Shown here: positions 56,043 to 64,000 of the stretch, in pieces
Position numbering within the stretch: position 1 is the first letter of the stretch
Layout of the letters: every line of letters starts with the position of its first letter
From: Rheinheimera pacifica
GTDB taxonomy: Bacteria; Pseudomonadota; Gammaproteobacteria; Enterobacterales; Alteromonadaceae
Length of the DNA stretch: 64,000 nt
Direction: 5' to 3'
NCBI RefSeq assembly: GCF_024809855.1
Contig: NZ_JANUEM010000002.1
Coordinates: forward strand, 434,001-498,000
The notes under the pieces: generated by a model
What the model saw: the letters and a program-made list of their open reading frames with translations, nothing else
Told to the model about the DNA's origin: nothing
Database searches by the model: none
Program-made: the position numbers and the translations under genes

Positions 56043-57217
56043 TATCGCGGCAAAGTTTAATTGTGGCCAGGTGGGAGTTTCTGCGGTTTTTTAAATGGAA
56101 ACAGCAACTGGTGTCGTATCTGCTGATGCTGGCCGTTATTGCAGCTATAGCACTGTGGAGTTTTTTCACTGATGAGAGCCAGCAGCAATACCGTATTGCG
56201 GTGCCACCAGAGCTGCAAATAACCAACACAGAGCAATTTCAGTTTCAGCGCCCAGGCATAGCACTGGAAACACAACTTACGCAGATGCAAAGCGATGGCT
56301 CCTGGCATGCTGTAATCAGCCTGCAGGACGGTCAGTTGGTGGTGCATACGCTTACCGGTAAAAAATGGCTGCAACAGCTGGATGAAGTACTGCAAAAACA
56401 TTACCGGCATCTGGCAGCAGAGCAAATGGGGTTAAATGCAACACAACTGGCAGCACTGGAGCAATCGGTAGAAATTGAAACCCGATATCTGGATCAAGCC
56501 TACAAAGGTAAAGACACGCCCGAAAAAATGATTGCCATCGGTGCGTTAATTTTGCTGTTTGTTGGTTTAAGTACTGCCTTTGGCCAGGTGCTGATAAGTA
56601 TAACCGGTGAAAAACAGCAGCGCGTAACCGAGCAGCTTTATGCCATAGTCACACCCCAGCAATGGATGGATGGCAAAGTACTGGGCCATAGTTTTAGCGC
56701 CCTTAAAGCTATGCTTACCTCGGCTTTAGTCATGTTACTGTCGTTTACTGTGGTTAGCCTGTTTGCAAAAAAAGCTGTGGATCTAAGCTGGCTGGATATC
56801 AGCGTGGTGCTGTGGCTTGTTCCGTTTGCGTTGTTGGGCGTAGTGTTGTGCGCCAGCTTTATGGGGGCAATAGCCGCATCAATTGATGATCCGAACAACA
56901 GCGGTAAAAGTGCGGTAATGATGATTACCTGGCTGCCAATGATACTCACCTTTATTGTGATCGACAGCCCGGCAGGTATGGGGATGACACTGCTTAGCTT
57001 TATACCGCTAACCTCGTTTGCTGCGATGCCGGTAAAAATGGCCATGGTAACAGTACCCTGGTGGCAACCGCTGCTGTCGCTACTGTTACTGCTGGCCACC
57101 GTGTACTGGATGCGCCGTGTGGCTGGCCGGGTGTTTTTACGCGGTATGCAAATGTACGGCAAAGAACCTTCATGGGGCGATATAGTGCGTTGGGCACTGA
57201 GTAATAAAGCCGATTAA
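56039..57217 (+). CDS. ABC transporter permease (NatB / ABC-2 family)
   Basis: 392-residue permease: one N-terminal helix (LLMLAVIAAIALWSFF), a large extracytoplasmic region (about 40-160) and five or so C-terminal helices starting at AIGALILLFVGLSTAFGQVL. The GEKQQRVTEQLYAIVTPQQWMDGKVLG segment is the coupling region typical of ABC-2 permeases of NatB type. Coupled to the ATPase gene by an ATGA overlap. It abuts the convergent sensor gene. Confidence 0.88.
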   Translation: MISRQSLIVARWEFLRFFKWKQQLVSYLLMLAVIAAIALWSFFTDESQQQYRIAVPPELQITNTEQFQFQRPGIALETQLTQMQSDGSWHAVISLQDGQLVVHTLTGKKWLQQLDEVLQKHYRHLAAEQMGLNATQLAALEQSVEIETRYLDQAYKGKDTPEKMIAIGALILLFVGLSTAFGQVLISITGEKQQRVTEQLYAIVTPQQWMDGKVLGHSFSALKAMLTSALVMLLSFTVVSLFAKKAVDLSWLDISVVLWLVPFALLGVVLCASFMGAIAASIDDPNNSGKSAVMMITWLPMILTFIVIDSPAGMGMTLLSFIPLTSFAAMPVKMAMVTVPWWQPLLSLLLLLATVYWMRRVAGRVFLRGMQMYGKEPSWGDIVRWALSNKAD

Positions 57218-58438
57218 TCAGTTTGCCGACAGGGCGCGCTCAACATCAATACCAATGCTGAGTGCGCCAATATGGCGGCCTTGAGTATCAGCTACCGGCA
57301 CACTGAGTTTTACCTGAAAACGCCGGGTAGACTGATCATATTCCACCACATCAATAAAATAGTCATTTTGTTGGTCAAACACACTGAGAAACGGCGTTTC
57401 ATCACCTTGCCAGTAGTCTGTAGTGATTGCGCTGATAGCAACATTGGTACCCTGGTTGTCCATCAGGATCACTTCTGTAATCAGGCTGTTGTGGCTGTCT
57501 TGCCAGTGACGCAGCTGGGCTGAAACTCTGCTTTCCAGCATCTTATGTGCCAGATCGCTTTCATTTAACCCTTGCAATAACGCTTGCTGCCACAGGGTGT
57601 CTTGCTGGCGGATGTCTGCCAGTGTTGCTTCCGCTCTGTTCTGCTGTTGTACTGCGTTCAGCACAGTTTTGTCGCGGGCCAGTTGTTGAATGTTAGCCAG
57701 CAGCAAGGCGATAATTTGTTGGTGCTCGCTTTGCGCCAGTGCAAAAGGCGCAGAAGCGCATAAATGCACGGCAGCGTTAAAGTGGTGCATAAAGCCCGGT
57801 TTTTGTTGCAGGCGCAACTGCGAAAAATACACCCCCAGCGGCACATAGCGGAAAAAGCGCTGCTCAAACTGATCTGCCGGCATTTTTAGCCGGTTGGCGG
57901 TATGGGTAAATTCTTCCAGATCAGCCAGTACAGCATCAATACGGCCTATCGCCAATAACTGCACCAATTGGGCAATATCACTGACTTCTACCTCCAGTTT
58001 GTAGTTTTGGCTGGTAAGCCAGTCGGCCTGATGGCTGCCCAAAATAGCGCCGTAGCGTACTTTGTCACTGTCTGGCCCGCTGTGGCGCGGATGCCAGAAC
58101 CAGTACCAGTTTTCCAGAAATAACGGCGCCGACAGCTTGGCATAATCGTTCATTTCATCGTTGGGAATAGCGGTAAAGTAGCCGTCAATACGGCCCATTT
58201 TTACTTCTTGCTTGGCCCGGCGCCAGGGCATTGGCAATAATTTATACGGTTGCTGGGTTTGCTGCATAATGCAGTTAATTTGCTGATGGCTGGTGTTGGC
58301 ACTGTTGGCCGGTACATTAGTACCCAGCAGTACAGCACCGCCAACGTCAGAAACCAGAAGTAAGGTGCTCAGTGACAACGCTAAGAACATATTGATGATC
58401 CATAGTGTCTTGTAGCTGGCATCAAGTATAGCAGCCAC
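57218..58438 (-). CDS. Periplasmic binding-protein (SBP family 3) domain fused to a Cache/PDC sensor
   Basis: 406-residue exported or membrane-anchored protein. After a hydrophobic N-terminus (about 12-33) comes a family-3 solute-binding domain (MPWRRAKQEVKMGRIDGYFTAIP ... IGRIDAVLADLEE), then a helical linker and a C-terminal PDC/Cache-like domain with TTDYWQGDETPF and the strand pattern RFQVKLSVPVADTQGRHIGALSIGIDV. No cytoplasmic output follows. The start given is a GTG (58438); an ATG at 58390 with GGA upstream is an alternative that would remove the positive charge before the hydrophobic stretch. Confidence 0.7.
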   Translation of the reverse strand: MAAILDASYKTLWIINMFLALSLSTLLLVSDVGGAVLLGTNVPANSANTSHQQINCIMQQTQQPYKLLPMPWRRAKQEVKMGRIDGYFTAIPNDEMNDYAKLSAPLFLENWYWFWHPRHSGPDSDKVRYGAILGSHQADWLTSQNYKLEVEVSDIAQLVQLLAIGRIDAVLADLEEFTHTANRLKMPADQFEQRFFRYVPLGVYFSQLRLQQKPGFMHHFNAAVHLCASAPFALAQSEHQQIIALLLANIQQLARDKTVLNAVQQQNRAEATLADIRQQDTLWQQALLQGLNESDLAHKMLESRVSAQLRHWQDSHNSLITEVILMDNQGTNVAISAITTDYWQGDETPFLSVFDQQNDYFIDVVEYDQSTRRFQVKLSVPVADTQGRHIGALSIGIDVERALSAN

Positions 58439-58522
58439 TTAACCGGCCAGGGGTTGAACTTCAACGCAGTCACCCACACTAAGGTTACATAATGGGGCGC
58501 GAAGGCCTGAATTGAGGTAATT

Positions 58523-58831
58523 ATGTTTTCATCGTTTAAACAGCAGGGTAGTCAGTGGCAGCAAATGTTTGCCCGGCGCCAGAGTGCGGGCCCGTTGCAG
58601 CGCCTGCTGGCCTGGTTAATACTGGGGCTGATGTTGCTGGCTGGTGCGGCTATTCTGGTGTTTATGCTGTTACTAAGCTGGATTTTAATTCCGATACTGC
58701 TGTTTCGCCACCGCGCTAAAATTAAAGCCTGGCAACAACGCCAGCAAGCTGGCGCAGGCGGCTCAGGGCAATCTGCAGAGCAGCCACGCAGTGTAATTGA
58801 AGGCGAAGTGCTGAATAAGCGTGAAGATTAA
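58523..58831 (+). CDS. Small membrane protein of unknown function
   Basis: 102 residues: a basic amphipathic N-terminus, one long or two short transmembrane helices (about 28-63, LLAWLILGLMLLAGAAILVFMLLLSWILIPILLF), a basic juxtamembrane stretch, and a Gly/Gln-rich tail ending SVIEGEVLNKRED. I do not assign a family. The composition and a GAGG site before the ATG support a real gene. It is convergent with terB across a palindromic element. Confidence 0.65.
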   Translation: MFSSFKQQGSQWQQMFARRQSAGPLQRLLAWLILGLMLLAGAAILVFMLLLSWILIPILLFRHRAKIKAWQQRQQAGAGGSGQSAEQPRSVIEGEVLNKRED

Positions 58832-58855
58832 CCGGCAGAAGTTGTTAGGTCTCGG

Positions 58856-58950
58856 AACCGGTTTGCCCACACCAACACGCCGTAAATATGTCCCTATGGG
58901 CTCGACTCAGGCATCCATGCCTTCAACGGTTGGTTTAGGGCAAGCCGGTT
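58856..58950. repeat. Nested palindromic element between convergent genes
   Basis: An outer 13-bp inverted repeat, AACCGGTTTGCCC (58856-58868) with GGGCAAGCCGGTT (58938-58950, one G-U type mismatch), encloses a second one, ACCAAC (58871-58876) with GTTGGT (58929-58934), and a tip hairpin AGGCA/TGCCT (58909-58913/58918-58922) with a CATCCATG core. It fills most of the 137-base gap between the small membrane protein gene and terB. The layout suggests a REP/MITE-like dispersed palindrome that may also terminate both transcripts; only one copy was seen in the window. Confidence 0.6.
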
Positions 58951-58968
58951 CGTCGTCGGGGAATAACG

Positions 58969-59427
58969 TTATCCACACACCGCCAGCTTGGCCTGAATAT
59001 AGTCACTGTGGCGGATAAACAATAAATCGGCAATTTTACGCAGCATAGCTTCTTCATTCGGGTCCAGTACACCATCAACATACGCCTGCTGCCATAAGCT
59101 ATCCAGTAGTGTCAGCCTGGCTTCATAACTCAACTGTTTTAACTGTGCGGTAAACTGGTGCAGTGAGGTGGCGTCTTTGGCCTGCTGTTCAGCCAATGCC
59201 ACTACTGCTTTAGCATCGGCCCCAGACAAATTAAATTCACGCTTAACGTATTGTTCAGCCAACGCCAGTTCTTCATCACTGCTGCTAAAGTCGGCATGTG
59301 CCACCATCAGCATTAACGACACACAAGCCAGTTCAGCTTCTGTCAGGCCATAGGTTGCTTTGCTGGTCGCCGGGGCAGACACACCATCATTCACTTTATC
59401 AAGTAAGGTTTTAAATAACTGAAACAT
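58969..59427 (-). CDS. TerB-like (tellurite resistance) domain protein
   Basis: 152-residue cytoplasmic all-helical protein of the TerB family: LTEAELACVSLMLMVAHADFSSSDEELALAEQYVKREF followed by a second helical repeat with YVDGVLDPNEEAMLRKIADLLFI, both with the acidic (metal-binding-type) loops D-x-x-x-x-x-E. The ATG at 59427 has AAAGGAC before it and is preferred over one nine codons upstream. No other ter genes are nearby, so a tellurite role is not implied. Confidence 0.8.
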   Translation of the reverse strand: MFQLFKTLLDKVNDGVSAPATSKATYGLTEAELACVSLMLMVAHADFSSSDEELALAEQYVKREFNLSGADAKAVVALAEQQAKDATSLHQFTAQLKQLSYEARLTLLDSLWQQAYVDGVLDPNEEAMLRKIADLLFIRHSDYIQAKLAVCG

Positions 59428-59609
59428 TGAATGTCCTTTGTTGATTACCGCCATTAGAGGCCATTACCGGCGTAAAGTTCTGCTAAGGCAGGTTATGGGC
59501 TAAAGCATAACGAACTTGAAAAACAAAGCACAACACCACATTAAGCCGGTAGCAATAAATTTGCAGCATAATGCTGGCAGCATATCGTTGCCTGAGTCTG
59601 AGGTGAAGC

Positions 59610-60431
59610 TTGGCTATCCTGATTACAGTGTTACTGGGCGCAGCGATCATCGCGCTGGTGTTATTATCGCCTTACTGGCAGCGTTATAAACGCAAACAAC
59701 TGATGGCCAAACCCTTTCCGGCACCCTGGCGCGATATTTTAAAACGCCGCCTGCCGTATTTTCGCGCCTTACCGGCCGATTTGCAGCTGCAACTGAAAAA
59801 ACACATTCAGGTATTCGTTGCCGAAAAACAGTTTATTGGCTGTGAAGGTTTAACCGTTACTGATGAAATGCGGGTAACCATAGCCGCGCAGGCCTGCTTA
59901 TTGTTGCTGAACCGGCCCGATTATTACTACCCGAAGCTAAAGCAAGTTTTGCTGTATCCGGCCGCTTTTGTAGTGAATGGTAACAGTGCGGACAGCGCCG
60001 GGGTAATGCATGAACAGCGCCGGGTATTGTCGGGCGAATCCTGGGGGCTGGGTAAGGTTATCTTAAGCTGGGCTGACACGCTAAACGGTGCTGCTAACCC
60101 TTGTGATGGCCGCAATGTGGTGATCCATGAGTTTGCCCATCAGCTGGATCAGGAAAAAGGTGTTGCCAACGGCGCGCCATTGCTTGAACGCAGCAGCGAC
60201 TACCAGCAGTGGTCTGGCATTATGGCATCTGAATTCAATATGTTGCAGTTGCAAGCATCCAGAGGTGAGAGCAGCTTATTTGATCATTATGGTGCTACTA
60301 ATCCGGCGGAGTTTTTTGCGGTAATAAGCGAAGTATTTTTTGAACAACCAGAGCAGCTATCTGCGCAACACCCGCAGCTGTATCAGCAACTAAGCCGGTT
60401 TTACCGGCTTAACCCACTTAGCTGGCACTAA
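59610..60431 (+). CDS. mtfA: MtfA-family zinc metallopeptidase
   Basis: 273-residue protein of the MtfA family. E. coli MtfA is a zinc aminopeptidase that also binds the regulator Mlc. An N-terminal transmembrane helix (about 2-22) precedes the catalytic domain; the zinc site HEFAH lies in VVIHEFAHQLDQEKG, with a later ligand region NPAEFFAVISEVFFE. The start is a TTG at 59610 after GAGGTGAAGC. E. coli MtfA lacks the membrane helix, as noted in some homologues. Confidence 0.85.
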   Translation: MAILITVLLGAAIIALVLLSPYWQRYKRKQLMAKPFPAPWRDILKRRLPYFRALPADLQLQLKKHIQVFVAEKQFIGCEGLTVTDEMRVTIAAQACLLLLNRPDYYYPKLKQVLLYPAAFVVNGNSADSAGVMHEQRRVLSGESWGLGKVILSWADTLNGAANPCDGRNVVIHEFAHQLDQEKGVANGAPLLERSSDYQQWSGIMASEFNMLQLQASRGESSLFDHYGATNPAEFFAVISEVFFEQPEQLSAQHPQLYQQLSRFYRLNPLSWH

Positions 60432-60510
60432 ACAAAAAAGTGATCTGAACAGCGCTTTGCGGCATACTTCTGTCTTATTAAGAATAATTCTTATTTGGTT
60501 GGAGTGCGTT

Positions 60511-61572
60511 ATGCGTTGGTTAATAGCAACAGCGTTGTTTTGCAATACAGTGTCGGTAATGGTGCAGGCTCAGGAGCAAGTGCCGGTGCGGGTAGCTATG
60601 CCGCAGCAAAAGGGCCTGTCAGAGCAGTTGGTACTCAGTGGTAGTTTAACGGCGCAGCACAATGCCAGTTTGTCCAGCCGTACCGCCGGTTTAGTGGCTG
60701 AGTTACTGGTAGATGCCGGTAGCACGGTTAACAAAGGTCAGCCGCTGCTGAAACTGGACACCGCCCTGGCACAGCATGAGCTGGCGCAGCGCCAGGCAGC
60801 ATTAAGTGCGGCCCAGGTGCTACAAACCGAGCGCAAGCGCCTGGTAACTGAAGCCGAAAAACTGACAGAACAACAACTCTTTCCGCAAACTGAATTAAGC
60901 CTGCGCCGGGCTGCACTGGCCGAGGCCGATGCCATGCTGCAACAGGCTAAAGCCGGGCAGCAGCAACAGCAGGAAATTGTCGCCCGTCATACTCTTACTG
61001 CACCTTTCGCCGGTGTTATAGCCCAGCGCTCTACTGACGTAGGGGAATGGGTGGCGCTCGGCACGCCGGTGCTACAACTGGTAAGCCTTACGCCGCTGTT
61101 GCTGGATGTGCAGGTACCGCAGGAATATTTTGCCGCCATGTCGGCACTGCGCCGTATTGAAGTGCGCGCCGATATGTTGCCCGGTGACAAACTCAGTGCA
61201 AAGTTGCTGGCCACGGTACCGGTGGGTAGCAGCAGTGCCCGTAGCTTTTTGGCCCGGCTTGAAGTGACAGATGGGCAGCAGGCATTGTTGCCGGGCACCT
61301 CTGCCAGCGCCACTTTTTATTTTGAGCGCGATGACGCTACGGTGCTGGTGGTGCCACCGGATGCTTTGCTGCGCCACCCGGATGGTAATTTCAGCCTGTT
61401 TGCCATTCGCGACAATAAAGCCTATCGCCACAACGTTAAACTGGGTCGTAACAGCGAGCAGGGGGTAGAAATTTTATCCGGCCTGCCTAAAGGGCAAGCG
61501 GTGGTAGTGCGTGGCAATGAAACACTGCGCGACGGCCAGGCTGTGCGCGTGCTCAGCGACGATAAGGAGTAA
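60511..61572 (+). CDS. RND efflux periplasmic adaptor (membrane fusion protein)
   Basis: 353-residue HlyD/AcrA-type adaptor that couples the inner-membrane RND pump to an outer-membrane channel. A signal peptide (about 1-24, ending VQAQ) is followed by a lipoyl-like half (SSRTAGLVAELLVDAGSTVNKGQPLLKLD), an alpha-hairpin (about 85-145), the second lipoyl half (TLTAPFAGVIAQRSTDVGEWVALG) and beta-barrel/proximal domains. No lipobox cysteine. The ATG at 60511 (GGAG seven bases upstream) is preferred over an upstream start at 60457. The pump gene follows at three bases. Confidence 0.9.
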   Translation: MRWLIATALFCNTVSVMVQAQEQVPVRVAMPQQKGLSEQLVLSGSLTAQHNASLSSRTAGLVAELLVDAGSTVNKGQPLLKLDTALAQHELAQRQAALSAAQVLQTERKRLVTEAEKLTEQQLFPQTELSLRRAALAEADAMLQQAKAGQQQQQEIVARHTLTAPFAGVIAQRSTDVGEWVALGTPVLQLVSLTPLLLDVQVPQEYFAAMSALRRIEVRADMLPGDKLSAKLLATVPVGSSSARSFLARLEVTDGQQALLPGTSASATFYFERDDATVLVVPPDALLRHPDGNFSLFAIRDNKAYRHNVKLGRNSEQGVEILSGLPKGQAVVVRGNETLRDGQAVRVLSDDKE

Positions 61573-61575
61573 GCC

Positions 61576-64000
61576 ATGCTGGAAGCCGGTATTCGCCGTG
61601 GCACTATTCTAACCGTAGCGGTATTGATTATATGCGTACTGGGTATTGTGGCAGCATTGCGTATTCCGGTACAGATGATCCCAGACCTTGAAATACGCAC
61701 CATCAGTGTGGTGACCGGTTGGCCCGGTGCCACCCCGCAGGATGTGGAAAAAGAAATTTTGATCGAGCAGGAGCGCTATTTACGTACCCTGCCGAATTTA
61801 AAGCGCATGGTATCGCGCGCCAGTACCGGCTCGGCTGAGGTAGAGCTGGAGTTTCCGTTTGGGGTAGACGTAAACGAAGCGCTGATCCGCGTCAGCAATG
61901 CGCTAAGCCAGGTATCCGCTTACCCGGAAAACGTTGACCAACCCCGCTTATTCAGCAGCTCATACTCCAGCAATGCTTTTATGTATTTTCGCCTGATGCC
62001 ACTAAGCGGCAATCCGCTTAAGCTGGACATGGATATGCTGCGAGATTATGCCGAAGACTATGTGAGGCCGCAAATGGAGCGGGTGCCGGGCGTGTCTGAA
62101 GTGGGTGTTAGCGGCGGTGCCGAGCGGCAGGTACAGGTGTTGGTTGACCCTGCCAGGCTGGCACAGCGCGGCATTAGCCTGACTGCTGTGCGTGATGCCA
62201 TACGGGCGCGCAACCGTGACAGCTCGGCCGGTGATATCGACAGCGGTAAGCGCCGCTATTTGCTGCGGATGGTAGGCCGTTTTGATCGTATCGATGAGCT
62301 GGAAAACCTTATTCTTAGCCAGCAGGGCGATAATCAGGTGCGGCTAAAAGATGTTGCCACCATAGTGCTGGACCACTTTGAAGTACGTAATCTGTCGTTT
62401 GCTGACGGCGAACAAACGCTGGGGTTGTCGGTACGGCGGGAGCCCGGCTCTAATGTGATTAATATTAAGCAAAGCATATTAGAAGTTGTCAGTCAGGTTA
62501 ACCGCGATATGCTGGCACCTAACGGTCTGCAACTGATGCTGATAGGCGACGACGTGCGTTATGTTGAAGATTCTATCGCCAATGTTTGGGTTAACCTTGC
62601 TTTAGGCGCCTCGCTGGCAACTTTGGTTATGTATCTGTTTTTACGCTCCGGCCGCGCTACGCTGGTGGGAGTGATTGGCATACCCATTTGTACCATAGCG
62701 GCGTTTTTAGGCCTGCTGGCGTTTGGCCGTACCATAAATGTTATATCGCTGGCGGGTGTTGCTTTTGCTATCGGCATGACGGTAGATAACACCATAGTGG
62801 TGCTGGAAAGCATCGAGCAGGCACGAAGGCGCGGCCTGGACCGCATTGAAGGCGCTATTGCCGGTGTGCGTGATGTCTGGCCTGCGGTGCTGGCCTCTAC
62901 CTTGACTACTGTATTGGTGTTTATGCCGGTTTTATTTGTCGAGCAGGAAGCCGGCCAGTTGTACTCCGACATCGCCATTGCCATTGCTGCGGCGATTATC
63001 GCCTCTATGCTGGTGGCGGTGTTTGTGGTACCGGCAGCTATTGCCCGGCTGGGTTTTGGTAAAAGCGCGGCGATGTACCAGAACAGCATGCACCCGGACA
63101 GCACGGGTGATAACAGCCAGAGCCTGGCCCCCGGTGCTATTTTGCGTCTGGTGCAGGCAGTTATCCGTACCAGGCTGCGCCGCGGCCTGGTATTGACACT
63201 TACCACCTTGCTTACACTGGGCGCGGCCTGGTATTTAATGCCACCGGCAGAATATTTACCCGAGGGTGAAGAGCCAAAAGCATTTTCGTCAATGATAGCA
63301 CCGCCCGGTTATAACCTGTCAGAAATGGCAGAGATAGCAAAGGAGATCCGCAGTTATCTTACTGCTGAGGTCAATGCTGATCCGGCACTGTTTGACCGGC
63401 GCGAAACCAGTATGCCGTCGCTGCAGTATTATTCGCTTAGCGTTTCAGTAGGGCGCATCTGGGTTATGAGCGAGCCGACCCGGGCGCAAGATATCAATGC
63501 CATGATGGACGCAATAACAGATAAATTCCGCCAGTATCCCGGTATGCGGGCCTTTTCGGCGCGCGGCTCCATTATCAGCAGCAACGATGGCGGTACCCGC
63601 GCGGTAGCACTGGATATTTCCGGCCCGGATTTAGCCAGTTTATACAGCACCGCAGATGCCGCCTATGTTGCCGCAGGCCAGCTGTTTGATAACCCGCAGT
63701 TAAGCTCAGAGCCTTCGTCGTTGTCGTTGGATCAGCCGCTGATAGAAATCCGCCCGCGCTGGCAGCGTTTGGCCGAGCTTAACTTCAGCGCTGCCGATTT
63801 TGGTTTTGCTGTATCGGCACTGAGTGATGGCGCCTTTGTTGATGAGTTTTTTCTGGCAGACGACAAAGTTGATATTTTTCTGTTTAGCAGCGCCGGGGCA
63901 GAGCAAAGCCTGTCGCGGCTGGCGCAAACCCCGGTGTTAACACCACAGGGTGCCATATTGCCACTTAACAGCCTGGCCGATCTGGTTGAAGTAGCTGACA
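61576..64000 (+). CDS. RND efflux pump permease subunit (3' end beyond the window)
   Basis: Proton-driven inner-membrane efflux pump. The frame is open from ATG 61576 (GGAG upstream) to the right edge, 808 codons, without an internal stop. It begins MLEAGIRRGTILTVAVLI and contains the porter-domain start VVTGWPGATPQDVEKEI, the TM2-4 block, and the proton-relay segment FAIGMTVDNTIVVLESIEQARRRG in TM4, with one aspartate (VDN) where AcrB has two. This resembles the AcrB/MexF-like branch more than heavy-metal CusA pumps, but the substrate is unknown. It is operonic with the adaptor; no outer-membrane channel gene is visible. Confidence 0.93.
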   Translation, partial: MLEAGIRRGTILTVAVLIICVLGIVAALRIPVQMIPDLEIRTISVVTGWPGATPQDVEKEILIEQERYLRTLPNLKRMVSRASTGSAEVELEFPFGVDVNEALIRVSNALSQVSAYPENVDQPRLFSSSYSSNAFMYFRLMPLSGNPLKLDMDMLRDYAEDYVRPQMERVPGVSEVGVSGGAERQVQVLVDPARLAQRGISLTAVRDAIRARNRDSSAGDIDSGKRRYLLRMVGRFDRIDELENLILSQQGDNQVRLKDVATIVLDHFEVRNLSFADGEQTLGLSVRREPGSNVINIKQSILEVVSQVNRDMLAPNGLQLMLIGDDVRYVEDSIANVWVNLALGASLATLVMYLFLRSGRATLVGVIGIPICTIAAFLGLLAFGRTINVISLAGVAFAIGMTVDNTIVVLESIEQARRRGLDRIEGAIAGVRDVWPAVLASTLTTVLVFMPVLFVEQEAGQLYSDIAIAIAAAIIASMLVAVFVVPAAIARLGFGKSAAMYQNSMHPDSTGDNSQSLAPGAILRLVQAVIRTRLRRGLVLTLTTLLTLGAAWYLMPPAEYLPEGEEPKAFSSMIAPPGYNLSEMAEIAKEIRSYLTAEVNADPALFDRRETSMPSLQYYSLSVSVGRIWVMSEPTRAQDINAMMDAITDKFRQYPGMRAFSARGSIISSNDGGTRAVALDISGPDLASLYSTADAAYVAAGQLFDNPQLSSEPSSLSLDQPLIEIRPRWQRLAELNFSAADFGFAVSALSDGAFVDEFFLADDKVDIFLFSSAGAEQSLSRLAQTPVLTPQGAILPLNSLADLVEVAD

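Noticed and set aside
58821-59018. 65-codon open frame across the palindromic element
   Set aside because: Overlaps the end of the small membrane protein and the terB 3' end, and its sequence is dictated by the palindrome arms.
62559-63206. 215-codon minus-strand open frame opposite the RND pump gene
   Set aside because: Antisense to conserved transmembrane segments of the pump; Thr/Ser/Ala-rich translation and no ribosome-binding site.

Overview
The window is an ordinary, gene-dense chromosomal segment of a gammaproteobacterium. Conserved blocks (mlaDCB-ibaG-murA, degQ-degS, zapG/zapE, rplM-rpsI, petABC-sspAB, argR/mdh, ispB/rplU-rpmA-obgE, lptD-surA-pdxA-rsmA-apaG-apaH) together with DUF3718, a choice-of-anchor H / GlyGly-CTERM protein and a PrsT-like protein point to the Alteromonadales, most probably the Rheinheimera / Arsukibacterium / Alishewanella group. 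That placement is inferred from gene content and protein resemblance; no 16S gene is present. No IS element, prophage, CRISPR array, tRNA or rRNA was seen.

Layout. 1-8.3 kb: end of the Mla phospholipid-transport operon, murA, two periplasmic HtrA proteases, the divergent zapG/zapE pair and the rplM-rpsI ribosomal operon with a structured leader. 8.5-12.3 kb: cytochrome bc1 complex (petABC) followed by sspA-sspB. 12.3-15.4 kb: divergent ilvY/ilvC and mgsA. 15.4-18.9 kb: a large PrsT-like TPR protein and, in the 700-base gap upstream of it, a strong CsrB-type regulatory RNA on the minus strand (about 370 nt, about 18 GGA motifs, several at the tips of perfect hairpins, with an intrinsic terminator) and a GacA/UvrY-like palindrome upstream. 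18.9-25.5 kb: a DyP-type peroxidase, argR, mdh, ispB, rplU-rpmA-obgE, folA and a DUF3718 protein. 25.6-34.3 kb: a chemoreceptor and the envelope/RNA-maintenance operon lptD-surA-pdxA-rsmA-apaG-apaH. 34.4-43.1 kb: djlA, a DUF3530 protein, ompA, rluA, rapA and a PhoH-family ATPase.

43.1-64 kb is more lineage-specific. It holds several sensor-like proteins with missing or degenerate outputs (43162, 46748, 57218), a GGDEF-EAL protein with an altered diguanylate cyclase metal site, a translationally coupled transglutaminase-like protease plus GlyGly-CTERM surface protein, a second RluA-family synthase, a D-2-hydroxyacid dehydrogenase, a patatin-barrel (type Vd) exported lipase, a NatAB-type ABC exporter, TerB, MtfA and the start of an RND efflux system that runs off the right edge.

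The most notable non-coding items are the CsrB-like RNA (18345-18714), its upstream palindrome (18850-18867), a roughly 95-bp nested palindromic element filling the gap between two convergent genes (58856-58950), a 15-bp perfect hairpin without a U-tract between degQ and degS (4082-4114), and a possible terminator/antiterminator arrangement after ilvC (14816-14909).
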